A stretch of DNA of 64,000 bases, taken from the NCBI RefSeq assembly GCF_038396635.1, contig NZ_CP121687.1:2950561-3014560 (forward strand), read 5' to 3'. The notes under the pieces are model-generated. The model worked only from the letters and a program-made list of their open reading frames with translations. It did not search any database and was not told the DNA's origin. Positions 17,324 through 26,372 of this stretch are shown in pieces (positions within the stretch are counted from its first letter, which is position 1; each line of letters begins with the position of its first letter). The translations under genes and the position numbers were made by a program. Source of the DNA: Defluviitalea saccharophila. Its GTDB lineage: Bacteria > Bacillota > Clostridia > Lachnospirales > Defluviitaleaceae.

Positions 17324-18357
17324 GGATAACCTTGATTTCCTTTACCCAAAAGAGCTCACTCTTATGTAAGCGCCTGGTTGATTATCTTAAAGAAGAGGGA
17401 CATTCTATCGTTGCATATTCAAAGTATGGAGGCGGCGAGCTGCTTCAGATGGAAGACAATCTTAGCGCACTTACAGGAAAAGCCTTTGAGGACAGCAATT
17501 CAATAATATTTATTGGAGCTGCCGGTATAGCCGTAAGAGCAATTGCGCCATTCCTTAAAAATAAGGCATCCGACCCGGCGGTCATTGTGATAAATGAAAC
17601 AGGAGAATATGTGATTCCCATATTGTCAGGGCATTTGGGCGGTGCAAACAGCCTGGCCCATAAATTGGCGTCTTTTTTGGGAGGAAGGGCAATTATTACT
17701 ACTGCTACAGATATTAACGGCGTTTTTTCGGTTGATGTGTGGACAAAGGAAAACGGTCTTCATATTTTGAACATAGAAAACATAAAGCATATTTCTGCCG
17801 CATTGCTGAATGGTCAAAAAATTGGTTTTCGCTGTGATTTTCCGGTGGAAGGTGAATTACCGGAATTCTTTACAAAGGATACAACTGATTACGGAATATA
17901 TATATATGATCACAAAAAGCAAAATGCGGACAAGCAGCCTTTTAAAAATACATTATTTTTGTGCCCTAAGCTATTTGCTGTGGGAGTGGGATGCCGGAAA
18001 GGAATTCCGGAAGAGATATTGGAAGAAGTATTTCTTGAAACACTGGCGGCAGAGAACATACCAAAGAATCTTGTTTACTGTGTTGCAACCATTGATATAA
18101 AAAAAGAAGAAGAGGCAATTATACGGCTTTGTGACAAATTCAGATACTGTCTTAAGCTTTATACCAATAAAGAGCTTATGGAGGCTAAAGGGAGCTTTTC
18201 ATCATCGGGGTTTGTAAGGGCTGTTACAGGTGTGGATAATGTCTGTGAAAGAGCGGCCATACTGGCCAGCAATCATGGGAAATTGATAATGGGAAAAAGA
18301 GCTAGAGATGGAGTCACTGTTGCTATCGCAGAAAGGGCATGGAGGTGTAGCTTTTGA
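17320..18357 (+). CDS. cbiG: cobalt-precorrin-5A hydrolase CbiG
   Basis: Opens the delta-lactone of cobalt-precorrin-5A and releases acetaldehyde, the ring-contraction step particular to the anaerobic route. The N-terminal domain has 'IFIGAAGIAVRAIAP', the middle 'ILSGHLGGANSLAHKLA', and the C-terminal domain (from about 215) 'LFAVGVGCRKGIPEEILEE' and 'GVDNVCERAA'. 345 residues, all three segments of CbiG present. Starts by ATGA overlap with cbiF. Confidence 0.94.
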   Translation: MRITLISFTQKSSLLCKRLVDYLKEEGHSIVAYSKYGGGELLQMEDNLSALTGKAFEDSNSIIFIGAAGIAVRAIAPFLKNKASDPAVIVINETGEYVIPILSGHLGGANSLAHKLASFLGGRAIITTATDINGVFSVDVWTKENGLHILNIENIKHISAALLNGQKIGFRCDFPVEGELPEFFTKDTTDYGIYIYDHKKQNADKQPFKNTLFLCPKLFAVGVGCRKGIPEEILEEVFLETLAAENIPKNLVYCVATIDIKKEEEAIIRLCDKFRYCLKLYTNKELMEAKGSFSSSGFVRAVTGVDNVCERAAILASNHGKLIMGKRARDGVTVAIAERAWRCSF

Positions 18358-19358
18358 ATATAATCATGGCTGGAGTTGATTATCGCAGCGCAAGCCTGGA
18401 ATTAAGAGAAAAGGTTGGGTTCAACAAAAATCAAATAAGAGATATTCTAGCCAAAATAAATAAGGAGGCTTGTGTTTCCGGAGTGGTTTTGATTTCAACC
18501 TGCAACCGCACAGAGGCGTACATTTCATTAAGCCATTGCGAAGAAGCGGATCCGGTTGAAATATTCTGCAATGCTGCCAATCTTGATGATGATATGAAGA
18601 AGTGTTTTTATGTTAAAAAGGGTGAAGATTTGGCGGTTTATCTTTTTGAGCTTGCCTGTGGAATTCACTCAATGATATTTGGAGAAGACCAGATATTGAC
18701 GCAGGTTAAAGAAGCAATGCTGATTGCTATTGATGAGGGAGCAAGCGATGCGGCATTGAACACACTTTTCAGGTGCGCCATAACCTGTGCCAAAAAGGTA
18801 AAGACTCAGCTGGTGCTCAATGCCGTTTCGCCTTCGGTAGCCGGGCAGTCGGTACAACTGGTAAGTGAATATATTGAAAAAAAAGCAGGTTGCAAAGCGT
18901 TGGTTATCGGTAACGGAGTAGTTGGAAGAAAAGTTTGTGAGGAACTGATTGCAAAGGGATGTGAGGTCCACATAACTACCAGAACCCACAACAACAAAAG
19001 CATAATTGTTCCTACAGGCTGTAAAGTTATTCCGTATCACGACAGGGAGTCATTGATACCATATGTGGATATTTTAATAAGCGCAACATCAAGTCCCCAT
19101 CAGACTGTTACTATCGATATGATTGACAGATGTGCAAATAAGCCCAAATACATTATTGATCTTGCAGTACCCAGGGACATAGACCCTGAGGTCGGGAAGA
19201 TAAACGGTATACTGTACTACAATATTGACAGCCTTGGGGAAACCGCACGGAAGGACAATTCTAAGGAAATATCAGCCATGAAGAGTTTGATAGCAGAGCA
19301 TATTGAGAATTTTAACAAATGGTATGCCCAAAGAAAACGACTTATGGCGGTAAAATAA
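18354..19358 (+). CDS. hemA: glutamyl-tRNA reductase, short form
   Basis: NADPH-dependent reduction of glutamyl-tRNA to glutamate-1-semialdehyde, the first step to tetrapyrroles. Catalytic Cys50 sits in 'STCNRTE' at the expected position; 'GEDQILTQVKEA' and the NADPH fold ('VIGNGVVGRKVCEEL') follow. At 334 residues it stops after the spinal-helix start and lacks most of the roughly 80-residue C-terminal dimerisation domain of typical HemA (400-430). The start is TTG (overlapping the cbiG stop) with GGAGG eight bases upstream. Its place inside the corrinoid run implies a dedicated supply of precursor. Confidence 0.92.
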   Translation: MNIIMAGVDYRSASLELREKVGFNKNQIRDILAKINKEACVSGVVLISTCNRTEAYISLSHCEEADPVEIFCNAANLDDDMKKCFYVKKGEDLAVYLFELACGIHSMIFGEDQILTQVKEAMLIAIDEGASDAALNTLFRCAITCAKKVKTQLVLNAVSPSVAGQSVQLVSEYIEKKAGCKALVIGNGVVGRKVCEELIAKGCEVHITTRTHNNKSIIVPTGCKVIPYHDRESLIPYVDILISATSSPHQTVTIDMIDRCANKPKYIIDLAVPRDIDPEVGKINGILYYNIDSLGETARKDNSKEISAMKSLIAEHIENFNKWYAQRKRLMAVK

Positions 19359-19384
19359 TAAAAATAAATGGGTGGGGTAGAGTC

Positions 19385-20110
19385 ATGATTAGTATTATTG
19401 GCATAGGGCCGGGAGAGAAAGCACAGATAACACCGCTTGCGATAGAGGCACTAAAAAACAGCGAGGTAGTTGCCGGATACACTTTATATATAGATATAAT
19501 CAAAGATTTGATTGAGGGCAAGGAAATAATAGCAACCCCCATGATGCAGGAGGTAGAAAGGTGCAGGATGGCTGCGCTGGCTGCAAAAGGAAACAAAAAT
19601 GTAGCTATGGTTTCAAGCGGAGACGCAGGGATTTACGGGATGGCGGCCCTGATGATTGAAATATGTGAGGAGCTTGGAATCCGTGAAGAGATCAGGGTCA
19701 TAGCAGGAATTACTGCAGCAAGCTCTGCGGCAGCGGTTCTTGGAGCACCTTTAACACACGATTTTGCGGTAATATCCTTAAGCAACCTTCTTACAAAATG
19801 GGAGGACATTGAAAAGAGATTGGATCTGGCCTCGCAGGCCGGGTTTGTAATAGTGATTTACAATCCATCCAGCAAAAAGAGAGCGGATTTTCTTAAAAAA
19901 GCCTGTGAAATCGTGATGAGAAATATAAGCGGGGATACAATGTGCGGATATGTAAGAAATATAGGGCGAGAGGGACAAACTCACAAGATATTGCCGCTTA
20001 AAGAATTAAAAGACGAGGTGGTGGACATGTTTACCACAGTAATAATCGGAAATTCCACTACCAGGGTCATAAACGGGAAACTGGTAACTCCTAGGGGATA
20101 CAGAATATAA
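19385..20110 (+). CDS. cbiH: cobalt-precorrin-3 C17-methyltransferase CbiH
   Basis: Methylates C17 and drives ring contraction. Tetrapyrrole methylase with 'ISIIGIGPGEKAQITP' at the start, 'VSSGDAGIYGMAALMIE', 'IAGITAASSAAAVLGAPLTH' and 'VIYNPSSKKR', all typical of CbiH/CobJ. The start is at 19385; the open frame extends upstream over the end of hemA, but those residues do not fit the family. 241 residues, normal. Confidence 0.94.
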   Translation: MISIIGIGPGEKAQITPLAIEALKNSEVVAGYTLYIDIIKDLIEGKEIIATPMMQEVERCRMAALAAKGNKNVAMVSSGDAGIYGMAALMIEICEELGIREEIRVIAGITAASSAAAVLGAPLTHDFAVISLSNLLTKWEDIEKRLDLASQAGFVIVIYNPSSKKRADFLKKACEIVMRNISGDTMCGYVRNIGREGQTHKILPLKELKDEVVDMFTTVIIGNSTTRVINGKLVTPRGYRI

Positions 20111-20139
20111 TTTCTGCATTGGATTGAAGGTAGAATAAG

Positions 20140-21369
20140 ATGAAAAAAGTGATTGTAGTTGCAGGAACAAATGAAGGAAGAAAGTTAAGTACTTTTTTAG
20201 CCGAAAACGGTGTTGAGGTTACAGCAGCTGTAGCCACCGGATACGGTTCACTGGTGATGCCTGACATGCCTTTTTTGTCGGTAAAGGAGGGAAGGCTTTC
20301 CCTTGAAGAGATTACAGAACTTATAAAAAGCTATGACTATATTGTGGACGCAACACACCCTTATGCCAAAATCATTTCGGAGAATGTAAAGGAGGCTGCG
20401 AAAAGATGCGGCAAGGCTGTGATGAGGCTGGTAAGGCCTTCATTGGAATATGAAAATGTCCTAGAGTTTTCAAGCATAGAAGCAGCATGTGCCTATCTTA
20501 ACGGTACAGAGGGAAATATTTTTGTGACAACCGGAAGTAAGGAGTTGCTGCCATATTCAAAAATCGAAAATTACAGAGAAAGAGTTTTTGTCAGAGTACT
20601 GCCAACGGCTGAGGCAATAAAGGCATGTTCGGATGCAGGCTTTAGCGCGACGAATATAATTTGCATGCAGGGACCCTTCAGTGAGAATATGAATTTGGCG
20701 ACCATGGAACAAATCAATGCTAAGTTTTTGGTAACAAAGGAAACCGGGAAAAGCGGAGGCTTTCAGGAGAAAATTGATGCAGCAAGAAAGCTGGGGACAA
20801 AGGTTATATTGATAGGAAGGCCTTGTAAAGAAGAAGGCATGACGCTGGAGGAAATGTTTATATATTTTCAAAAGGAATTTGGAATTACGCAAGAAGAATC
20901 CTTGTCCCATTTTCCAATGTTTATTAGCCTGAAAAACAAAAAGGTTGTTGTCATCGGAGGGGGAAGGATTGCCACAAGAAGAGTCCAGGTTCTTATACGC
21001 TATGGCGCGGAGTTGGTTGTGATTGCTGCCTGCCAGTCGGAAAGTATAAAGCTTTTAGCCGGCGAAAACAAGCTTACACTAATTGAAAGAAATTACCTGC
21101 CGGGTGACCTGAATGGCGCTTTCATGGCAATTGCTGCAACGGACGACAGGGATGTGAATGAAAAGGTCTGCAATGACGCACGGAAAGAGGGGATTCCAGT
21201 AAATGTATGTGACAGAAAAGAGCTGTGCGATTTTTACTTCCCTGCTATATTTGAAAACGGGGAGGTTACAGGCGGACTGATTTCAAAGGACGGCAGCAAC
21301 CATAAAGCGGCAAAGGAAACGGCTGCAAGAATAAGGGAATTCTTAAAGAACCGGAGGGAGCAAACATGA
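20140..21369 (+). CDS. cbiJ: CbiJ-SirC fusion: precorrin-6A reductase / precorrin-2 dehydrogenase
   Basis: Two enzymes in one chain of 409 residues. Residues 1 to about 250 are CbiJ ('VVAGTNEGRKLSTFLAENG', 'VDATHPYAKIISENV', 'VKETGKSGGFQEK'-type ending), which reduces cobalt-precorrin-6A. From about 258 a complete SirC/Met8-like NAD domain follows ('KVVVIGGGRIATRRV', 'AIAATDDRDVN', 'NVCDRKELCDFYFPA'), which oxidises precorrin-2 to sirohydrochlorin (factor II). The two steps are not adjacent in the pathway, so the fusion likely reflects co-expression rather than channelling. Overlaps hemC by 4 bp. Confidence 0.92.
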   Translation: MKKVIVVAGTNEGRKLSTFLAENGVEVTAAVATGYGSLVMPDMPFLSVKEGRLSLEEITELIKSYDYIVDATHPYAKIISENVKEAAKRCGKAVMRLVRPSLEYENVLEFSSIEAACAYLNGTEGNIFVTTGSKELLPYSKIENYRERVFVRVLPTAEAIKACSDAGFSATNIICMQGPFSENMNLATMEQINAKFLVTKETGKSGGFQEKIDAARKLGTKVILIGRPCKEEGMTLEEMFIYFQKEFGITQEESLSHFPMFISLKNKKVVVIGGGRIATRRVQVLIRYGAELVVIAACQSESIKLLAGENKLTLIERNYLPGDLNGAFMAIAATDDRDVNEKVCNDARKEGIPVNVCDRKELCDFYFPAIFENGEVTGGLISKDGSNHKAAKETAARIREFLKNRREQT

Positions 21370-22238
21370 AAACAGTGAGAGTTGGCAGCAGGGACAGTGG
21401 ACTTGCAGTCATACAGGCTCAGATGGTCATAGATGCCATAAAAAAATACGACAGTAATATAGAAGTTGAATTAGTCACCATGAAAACAACAGGGGACAGA
21501 ATTTTAGACAAAACCCTTGATAAAATCGGTGGCAAGGGATTGTTTGTTAAGGAATTGGACGAAGCGCTGCGAAACGGAGGTGTGGATATAACTGTACACA
21601 GTTACAAGGATATGCCCATGGAAATTAATTCTGAATTACCCGTGGTGGCCTTGTCGGAACGGGAAGACGAGAGGGATGTTCTCATCCTTCCTGTAAAGCA
21701 AGGTGATAAAAGCAAGCCGCTAGGGTGCTCCAGCAAAAGAAGGATGCTGCAGCTTAAAGCTCTTGGCTTTGACAATATCGAGCCACTCAGAGGGAATGTT
21801 ATCACCAGGCTAAAAAAGCTGGATGACGGAGAATACTGTGGAATTATTCTGGCTGCCGCCGGGATTAAGAGGCTTGGACTGGAAAACAGGATCAGCAGGT
21901 ATTTTACAACGGAAGAAATAATGCCTGCGGCCTGTCAGGGAATCATTGCCGTTCAGACCAGGAAAGGTGAAGATACACGCTATCTCGCTAATTTCCATAG
22001 TGAAAGGTCAAAAATAGTTTCCGATGCCGAACGTGCCTTTGTTGCCGCTTTGGATGGAGGCTGCTCATCGCCGGTTGCAGCTTATGCATATTTCGAAAAC
22101 GATAAATTAGTGCTAAGAGGGCTCTATGTGAACGAAGAAAAAAATATAGCAATAAAAGGTATAGAGTATGGCAGGGCTGAAGATGCAGTCAAAATGGGTA
22201 TTTCGCTTGCAAAGAGGCTCAAGGGGGAGGCGTGCTGA
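21366..22238 (+). CDS. hemC: hydroxymethylbilane synthase
   Basis: Porphobilinogen deaminase, 290 residues; joins four porphobilinogens into hydroxymethylbilane. Contains 'VRVGSRDSGLAVIQAQ', 'KELDEALRNGGVDITVHSYKDMP' (with the catalytic Asp region), 'RGNVITRLKKLDDG', and the dipyrromethane-binding Cys in 'LDGGCSSPVAAYA'. Start overlaps the previous stop by ATGA. Confidence 0.95.
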   Translation: MKTVRVGSRDSGLAVIQAQMVIDAIKKYDSNIEVELVTMKTTGDRILDKTLDKIGGKGLFVKELDEALRNGGVDITVHSYKDMPMEINSELPVVALSEREDERDVLILPVKQGDKSKPLGCSSKRRMLQLKALGFDNIEPLRGNVITRLKKLDDGEYCGIILAAAGIKRLGLENRISRYFTTEEIMPAACQGIIAVQTRKGEDTRYLANFHSERSKIVSDAERAFVAALDGGCSSPVAAYAYFENDKLVLRGLYVNEEKNIAIKGIEYGRAEDAVKMGISLAKRLKGEAC

Positions 22239-22242
22239 CTTC

Positions 22243-23772
22243 ATGAAAAAGGGCTTTGTGGTTTTGGTAGGGGCAGGTCCGGGCGACAGGGGGTTTTTAA
22301 CCCTTAAAGGAATGGAATATATAAAAAAGGCTGAGGTTGTTGTTTATGACAGGCTTGTTTCAGATGATATTCTGGAGCTGATACCGGACAATGCAAAAAA
22401 AATAGATGTGGGTAAGGAAAGCGGCAGGCATCCGGTGCCTCAGGAAGAAATCAACAGAATTCTTGTGGATGAAGCCTTAGCGGGAAAACTGGTAATAAGG
22501 TTAAAGGGTGGAGATCCCTTTGTATTCGGACGCGGCGGAGAAGAGCTGGAGCTTCTGGAGCTAAACGGGATTCCTTTCGAGGTGGTTCCGGGTATTACCT
22601 CAGCGATTTCTGCGCCTGCATTTGCAGGGATTCCCATAACCCACAGGGATTATTGCAGCAGCTTTCACGTCATAACGGGACATCAAAAGAAGGGCGAAGA
22701 GCTGTCGGTTAACTTCAAAGCACTTGTACAGTCAGGAGGCACATTAGTCTTTCTAATGGGGATTTCTTCTCTGCGACAAATACTTGATGGACTTTTGGCA
22801 GAAGGTATGGATAAGCATATGCCGGCTGCAATTATTGAAAATGGAACAAGAGCCGGTCAGAGAAAAATTCTGGGCACAATTGAAAACCTTTATGAAAAGG
22901 CTGTAGAGAAAAGCGTCGAATCTCCTGCCGTTATTGTGGTAGGAAAGGTTTGTGGTCTGAGTGACAGATTTGACTGGTATTCAAAAAGAGAGCTCATGGG
23001 TGTGAAAATCATTGTAACAAGACCTAAGGACTCTGCCGGTACATTGACCGCCAAGCTTAAGGAACTGGGTGCAGATGTTATAGAATATCCATGCATTGAG
23101 ATAAAGGAAATTGAAAATAACAGCCGGTTGGAAAGAGTAGTAAGCAACATCAAAGAGTACTCATGGATTGTTTTTACAAGTAAAAACGGAGTTAATATCC
23201 TGTTTGAATATTTGAAGAGGCAAAAGAAGGACATTAGAATTCTGGCCGGTCAAAAATTTGCCGCAATCGGGAGTCAGACTGCTGAAACGCTTGCCGGCTA
23301 CGGAATTATAGCAGACTACATACCTGAGATTTTTGACGGAAAGCATCTGGCGGAAGGGCTTTGTAAAATAGCGGGTGCTGATGAAAAAATACTTCTTTTG
23401 AGAGCTTTAAAGGGTAGTGCTGAAATAACGGCTGTTCTAAAAGAAAATGAAAGAGCATTTGAAGATGTTCCGGTATATGATACCTTATATGTCAATAAGG
23501 GAAGCCGGGACATAGAGGCTCTAATAAATGGTAATCCAGGCATTTATGTGACATTTACGAGCGCATCGACTGTTGAAGGCTTTGTCGGATCAATACAAGG
23601 AATTGACTTAGGCAAGATAACGGGAATATGTATTGGCAGCCAAACTTCAAAAGCTGCTGAAAAATATGGAATCAAGCACTATATATCGGATGAGGCAACC
23701 ATTGATTCAATGATAAGTAAAATTACGGAGGTGCAATATGAACGCAATACGGCCACGAAGACTGAGAAATGA
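22243..23772 (+). CDS. cobA-hemD: uroporphyrinogen-III C-methyltransferase / uroporphyrinogen-III synthase fusion
   Basis: Bifunctional 509-residue protein. Residues about 1-245 are SUMT (CobA): 'VLVGAGPGD', 'RLKGGDPFVFGRGGEE', 'VPGITSAISAPAFAGIPITHR'. Residues about 250-505 are HemD, recognised by 'IIVTRPKDSAGTL', 'WIVFTSKNGVNILFEYL' and 'VTFTSASTVEGF'. It makes uroporphyrinogen III and methylates it to precorrin-2, a common clostridial fusion. The start at 22243 follows a GGGGGAGG; the frame is open further up over hemC. Its 3' end overlaps hemB by 35 bp. Confidence 0.95.
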   Translation: MKKGFVVLVGAGPGDRGFLTLKGMEYIKKAEVVVYDRLVSDDILELIPDNAKKIDVGKESGRHPVPQEEINRILVDEALAGKLVIRLKGGDPFVFGRGGEELELLELNGIPFEVVPGITSAISAPAFAGIPITHRDYCSSFHVITGHQKKGEELSVNFKALVQSGGTLVFLMGISSLRQILDGLLAEGMDKHMPAAIIENGTRAGQRKILGTIENLYEKAVEKSVESPAVIVVGKVCGLSDRFDWYSKRELMGVKIIVTRPKDSAGTLTAKLKELGADVIEYPCIEIKEIENNSRLERVVSNIKEYSWIVFTSKNGVNILFEYLKRQKKDIRILAGQKFAAIGSQTAETLAGYGIIADYIPEIFDGKHLAEGLCKIAGADEKILLLRALKGSAEITAVLKENERAFEDVPVYDTLYVNKGSRDIEALINGNPGIYVTFTSASTVEGFVGSIQGIDLGKITGICIGSQTSKAAEKYGIKHYISDEATIDSMISKITEVQYERNTATKTEK

Positions 23773-24718
23773 TAAAAACATAAGGGATTTGGCAAGAGAA
23801 ACAAGGATTTCATCCAAAGCATTAATACTTCCATTGTTCATAAAGGAAGGGAACGGAATTATCGAGCCCATAGAATCTTTAGAGGGACATAACTATTACA
23901 GCCCCGATACCGTACAGGCAGGGATAGAAGATATTCTTAATGCCAACGTTAAATCGGTTTTGCTTTTCGGTATTCCCGATAAAAAAGATGATGAAGGGAG
24001 CGGAGCTTATAGCGAAGACGGAGTCGTACAAAAAGCCGTAAGGAAAATCAAGGAAAGGTATCCGGAAATAACTGTAATAACAGATGTCTGTATGTGCGAA
24101 TATACGGCAAACGGACACTGCGGCATAGTGAAGGACGGCAAGGTCATAAATGACCTGACGCTTCCCTACATTGCTAAAATCGCTCTTTCCCATGTTGAAG
24201 CCGGGGCTGATATTGTCGCTCCGTCAGACATGATGGACAACAGGGTTGCAGAAATAAGGAAAACCCTTGAGGGCAAAGGCTTTCATGATACTCCAATCAT
24301 GTCGTATTCAGTAAAATATGCTTCGTCGTTTTACGGACCGTTCAGAGATGTGGCCAAATCTGCTCCAGCCTTTGGGGACAGAAAGACATACCAGATGGAT
24401 TATCACAACAGGCGTGAAGCTTTAAAGGAAGCCATGCTGGATATTCAGGAGGGTGCGGATATTTTGATGGTAAAGCCGGCCATGGCTTATCTTGACATTA
24501 TAAGAGAGCTTAAGGATAAAACACAAAACCCCATTTGCGCATACAGCGTAAGCGGTGAGTACGCAATGATAAAAAGCGCTGCCAAGTTGGGCCTTGTTAA
24601 TGAATATGCTGTTATGTGCGAAAGTGCCGTCAGTATGTTCAGAGCAGGTGCGGACATGCTTATAACGTACTATGCAAAGAAATTATCAAAAGCAATTGAG
24701 AAGGGAGATATCGGATGA
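23738..24718 (+). CDS. hemB: porphobilinogen synthase (zinc type)
   Basis: Condenses two 5-aminolevulinates to porphobilinogen. 326 residues. Active-site lysines lie in 'MSYSVKYASSFYGPF' and 'ILMVKPAMAYLD'. Three cysteines in 'DVCMCEYTANGHCG' mark the zinc-dependent class. The ATG lies 35 bp inside hemD with a GGAGG-type site, an unusually long overlap for this run that implies tight coupling. Confidence 0.96.
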   Translation: MNAIRPRRLRNDKNIRDLARETRISSKALILPLFIKEGNGIIEPIESLEGHNYYSPDTVQAGIEDILNANVKSVLLFGIPDKKDDEGSGAYSEDGVVQKAVRKIKERYPEITVITDVCMCEYTANGHCGIVKDGKVINDLTLPYIAKIALSHVEAGADIVAPSDMMDNRVAEIRKTLEGKGFHDTPIMSYSVKYASSFYGPFRDVAKSAPAFGDRKTYQMDYHNRREALKEAMLDIQEGADILMVKPAMAYLDIIRELKDKTQNPICAYSVSGEYAMIKSAAKLGLVNEYAVMCESAVSMFRAGADMLITYYAKKLSKAIEKGDIG

Positions 24719-26013
24719 TGAGCAGCAGTTTGATTGACAGAGCCAGGAGTGTAATGCCGGGCGGGGTGAATAGTCCTGTGAGATCTTACAGGGCAGTTGG
24801 AGGAGAACCTGTTTTTATAAAAAGAGCGAACGGCTCCAAAATTTATGATGTAGAGGATAGAGAATATATTGATTATGTCTGTTCATGGGGGCCCATGATT
24901 CTGGGACATAACAATAAAAAGATAGCAGAAAGCGTCAAAAAGGCTGTCGATTACGGGTTGAGCTTTGGCGCACCGACGGAGAAAGAAGTAATAATGGCTG
25001 AGCTTATTACTTCCATGGTTCCGGGAATTGATATGATAAGGATGGTAAACAGCGGAACAGAAGCTGTCATGAGTGCCTTACGGCTTGCCCGTGCCTTTAC
25101 TGAAAAAAGTAAAATAATAAAATTTGATGGCTGCTACCATGGACACTGCGACAGTATGCTAGTTAAGGCGGGATCGGGGGCTTTGACTCTTTCACATCCC
25201 GACAGTCTTGGTGTAACTGGTGAATTTGCAAGAAATACTCTGATTGCAGATTATAATGATATAGAGAGTGTGAGACGACTCTTTGCAGAAAACAAGGGAG
25301 AAATTGCTGCTGTCATCCTTGAACCTGTGGCGGCCAATATGGGTGTAGTTCCTCCACGGGATAATTTTCTTGCCGGACTCAGAGCTCTATGTGATGAAAA
25401 CGGAGCGCTTCTGATTTTTGATGAGGTCATTACAGGATTTAGGCTTTGCCCGGGAGGAGCACAGGAATATTTTGATGTCAGAGCGGATATTGTCACCTTC
25501 GGCAAAATTATCGGAGGAGGTATGCCTGTTGGGGCATATGGGGGAAGAAAAGAGATTATGGAGCTTGTATCACCCCTTGGGGGAGTTTATCAGGCGGGTA
25601 CCCTTTCTGGAAATCCCATAGCGATGGCAGCAGGAATAGCACAGTTGACGGAACTTAAGGAAAACAAGGATATATATTTGCGAATAGACAGAATGGCAGA
25701 GTCACTGGAAAAAGGATTTAAGAGGATGGCAAAAGAGCTGGAGCTGACTCTCACTGTGAACAGGGTCGGATCCCTGTTATGCGTATTTTTTACAAAGGAA
25801 GCTGTAACTGATTTTAAAACTGCTAAAAGCAGCAATACAAAGCTTTATGCAAAATTTTTCAAGCATATGTTGGATAACGGTATACATATGGCGCCTGCAC
25901 AATTTGAAGCCATGTTTGTGAGTGATGCGCATACAGAGGAAGACATAGAAAAAACATTGGAAAAAGCAGAAAAATCCTTGAGAGAAATGAAAAACGGAGG
26001 AGATTTTGCATGA
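24715..26013 (+). CDS. hemL: glutamate-1-semialdehyde 2,1-aminomutase
   Basis: PLP enzyme converting glutamate-1-semialdehyde to 5-aminolevulinate. 432 residues with 'MPGGVNSPVRSYRAVGG', 'NSGTEAVMSALRLARA', 'FDGCYHGHCD', 'LIFDEVITGFR' and the PLP lysine in 'TFGKIIGGGMPVGAYGG'. Completes, with hemA, hemB, hemC and cobA-hemD, a full route from glutamyl-tRNA to precorrin-2 inside this cluster. Starts in an ATGATG overlapping the hemB stop. Confidence 0.96.
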   Translation: MMSSSLIDRARSVMPGGVNSPVRSYRAVGGEPVFIKRANGSKIYDVEDREYIDYVCSWGPMILGHNNKKIAESVKKAVDYGLSFGAPTEKEVIMAELITSMVPGIDMIRMVNSGTEAVMSALRLARAFTEKSKIIKFDGCYHGHCDSMLVKAGSGALTLSHPDSLGVTGEFARNTLIADYNDIESVRRLFAENKGEIAAVILEPVAANMGVVPPRDNFLAGLRALCDENGALLIFDEVITGFRLCPGGAQEYFDVRADIVTFGKIIGGGMPVGAYGGRKEIMELVSPLGGVYQAGTLSGNPIAMAAGIAQLTELKENKDIYLRIDRMAESLEKGFKRMAKELELTLTVNRVGSLLCVFFTKEAVTDFKTAKSSNTKLYAKFFKHMLDNGIHMAPAQFEAMFVSDAHTEEDIEKTLEKAEKSLREMKNGGDFA

Positions 26014-26372
26014 GAGGAATACTGATACTGGCCCATGGAAGCAGGGAGAAGTCAACAGAGCAGACTTTACAGCAGGTTGTAAAATATCTTGGAGAAATAT
26101 TCAGTGAGGAAATTATTGAAACTGCATACCTGCAGTTTTCAAACCTGGATCTTCATACCGGGCTTGAAAAGCTGAGAGCAAAAGGTGTTGATAACATAAT
26201 TGTCATACCTTATTTCCTGTTTGAAGGTGTACACATAAAAGAAGATATTCCGAAGGAAATTGACAAATACCTTAAAGAAAATAAGGATGTAAAAATTACA
26301 ATGGGAAAGACGCTGGGAGCGGATAAAAGATTGGCGGAAATATTAGCCGACAGGATAAGGGATGCATTATGA
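26010..26372 (+). CDS. cbiX: sirohydrochlorin cobaltochelatase, short CbiX
   Basis: Single-domain (120-residue) class II chelatase of the CbiX-S type, active as a dimer; inserts Co2+ into sirohydrochlorin, the commitment step of the anaerobic pathway. Metal-binding His in 'LAHGSREKS' (His9) and the second in 'FLFEGVHIKEDIP'. A ferrochelatase role (SirB) cannot be excluded by sequence, but the setting favours cobalt. ATGA overlaps on both sides. Confidence 0.92.
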   Translation: MRGILILAHGSREKSTEQTLQQVVKYLGEIFSEEIIETAYLQFSNLDLHTGLEKLRAKGVDNIIVIPYFLFEGVHIKEDIPKEIDKYLKENKDVKITMGKTLGADKRLAEILADRIRDAL

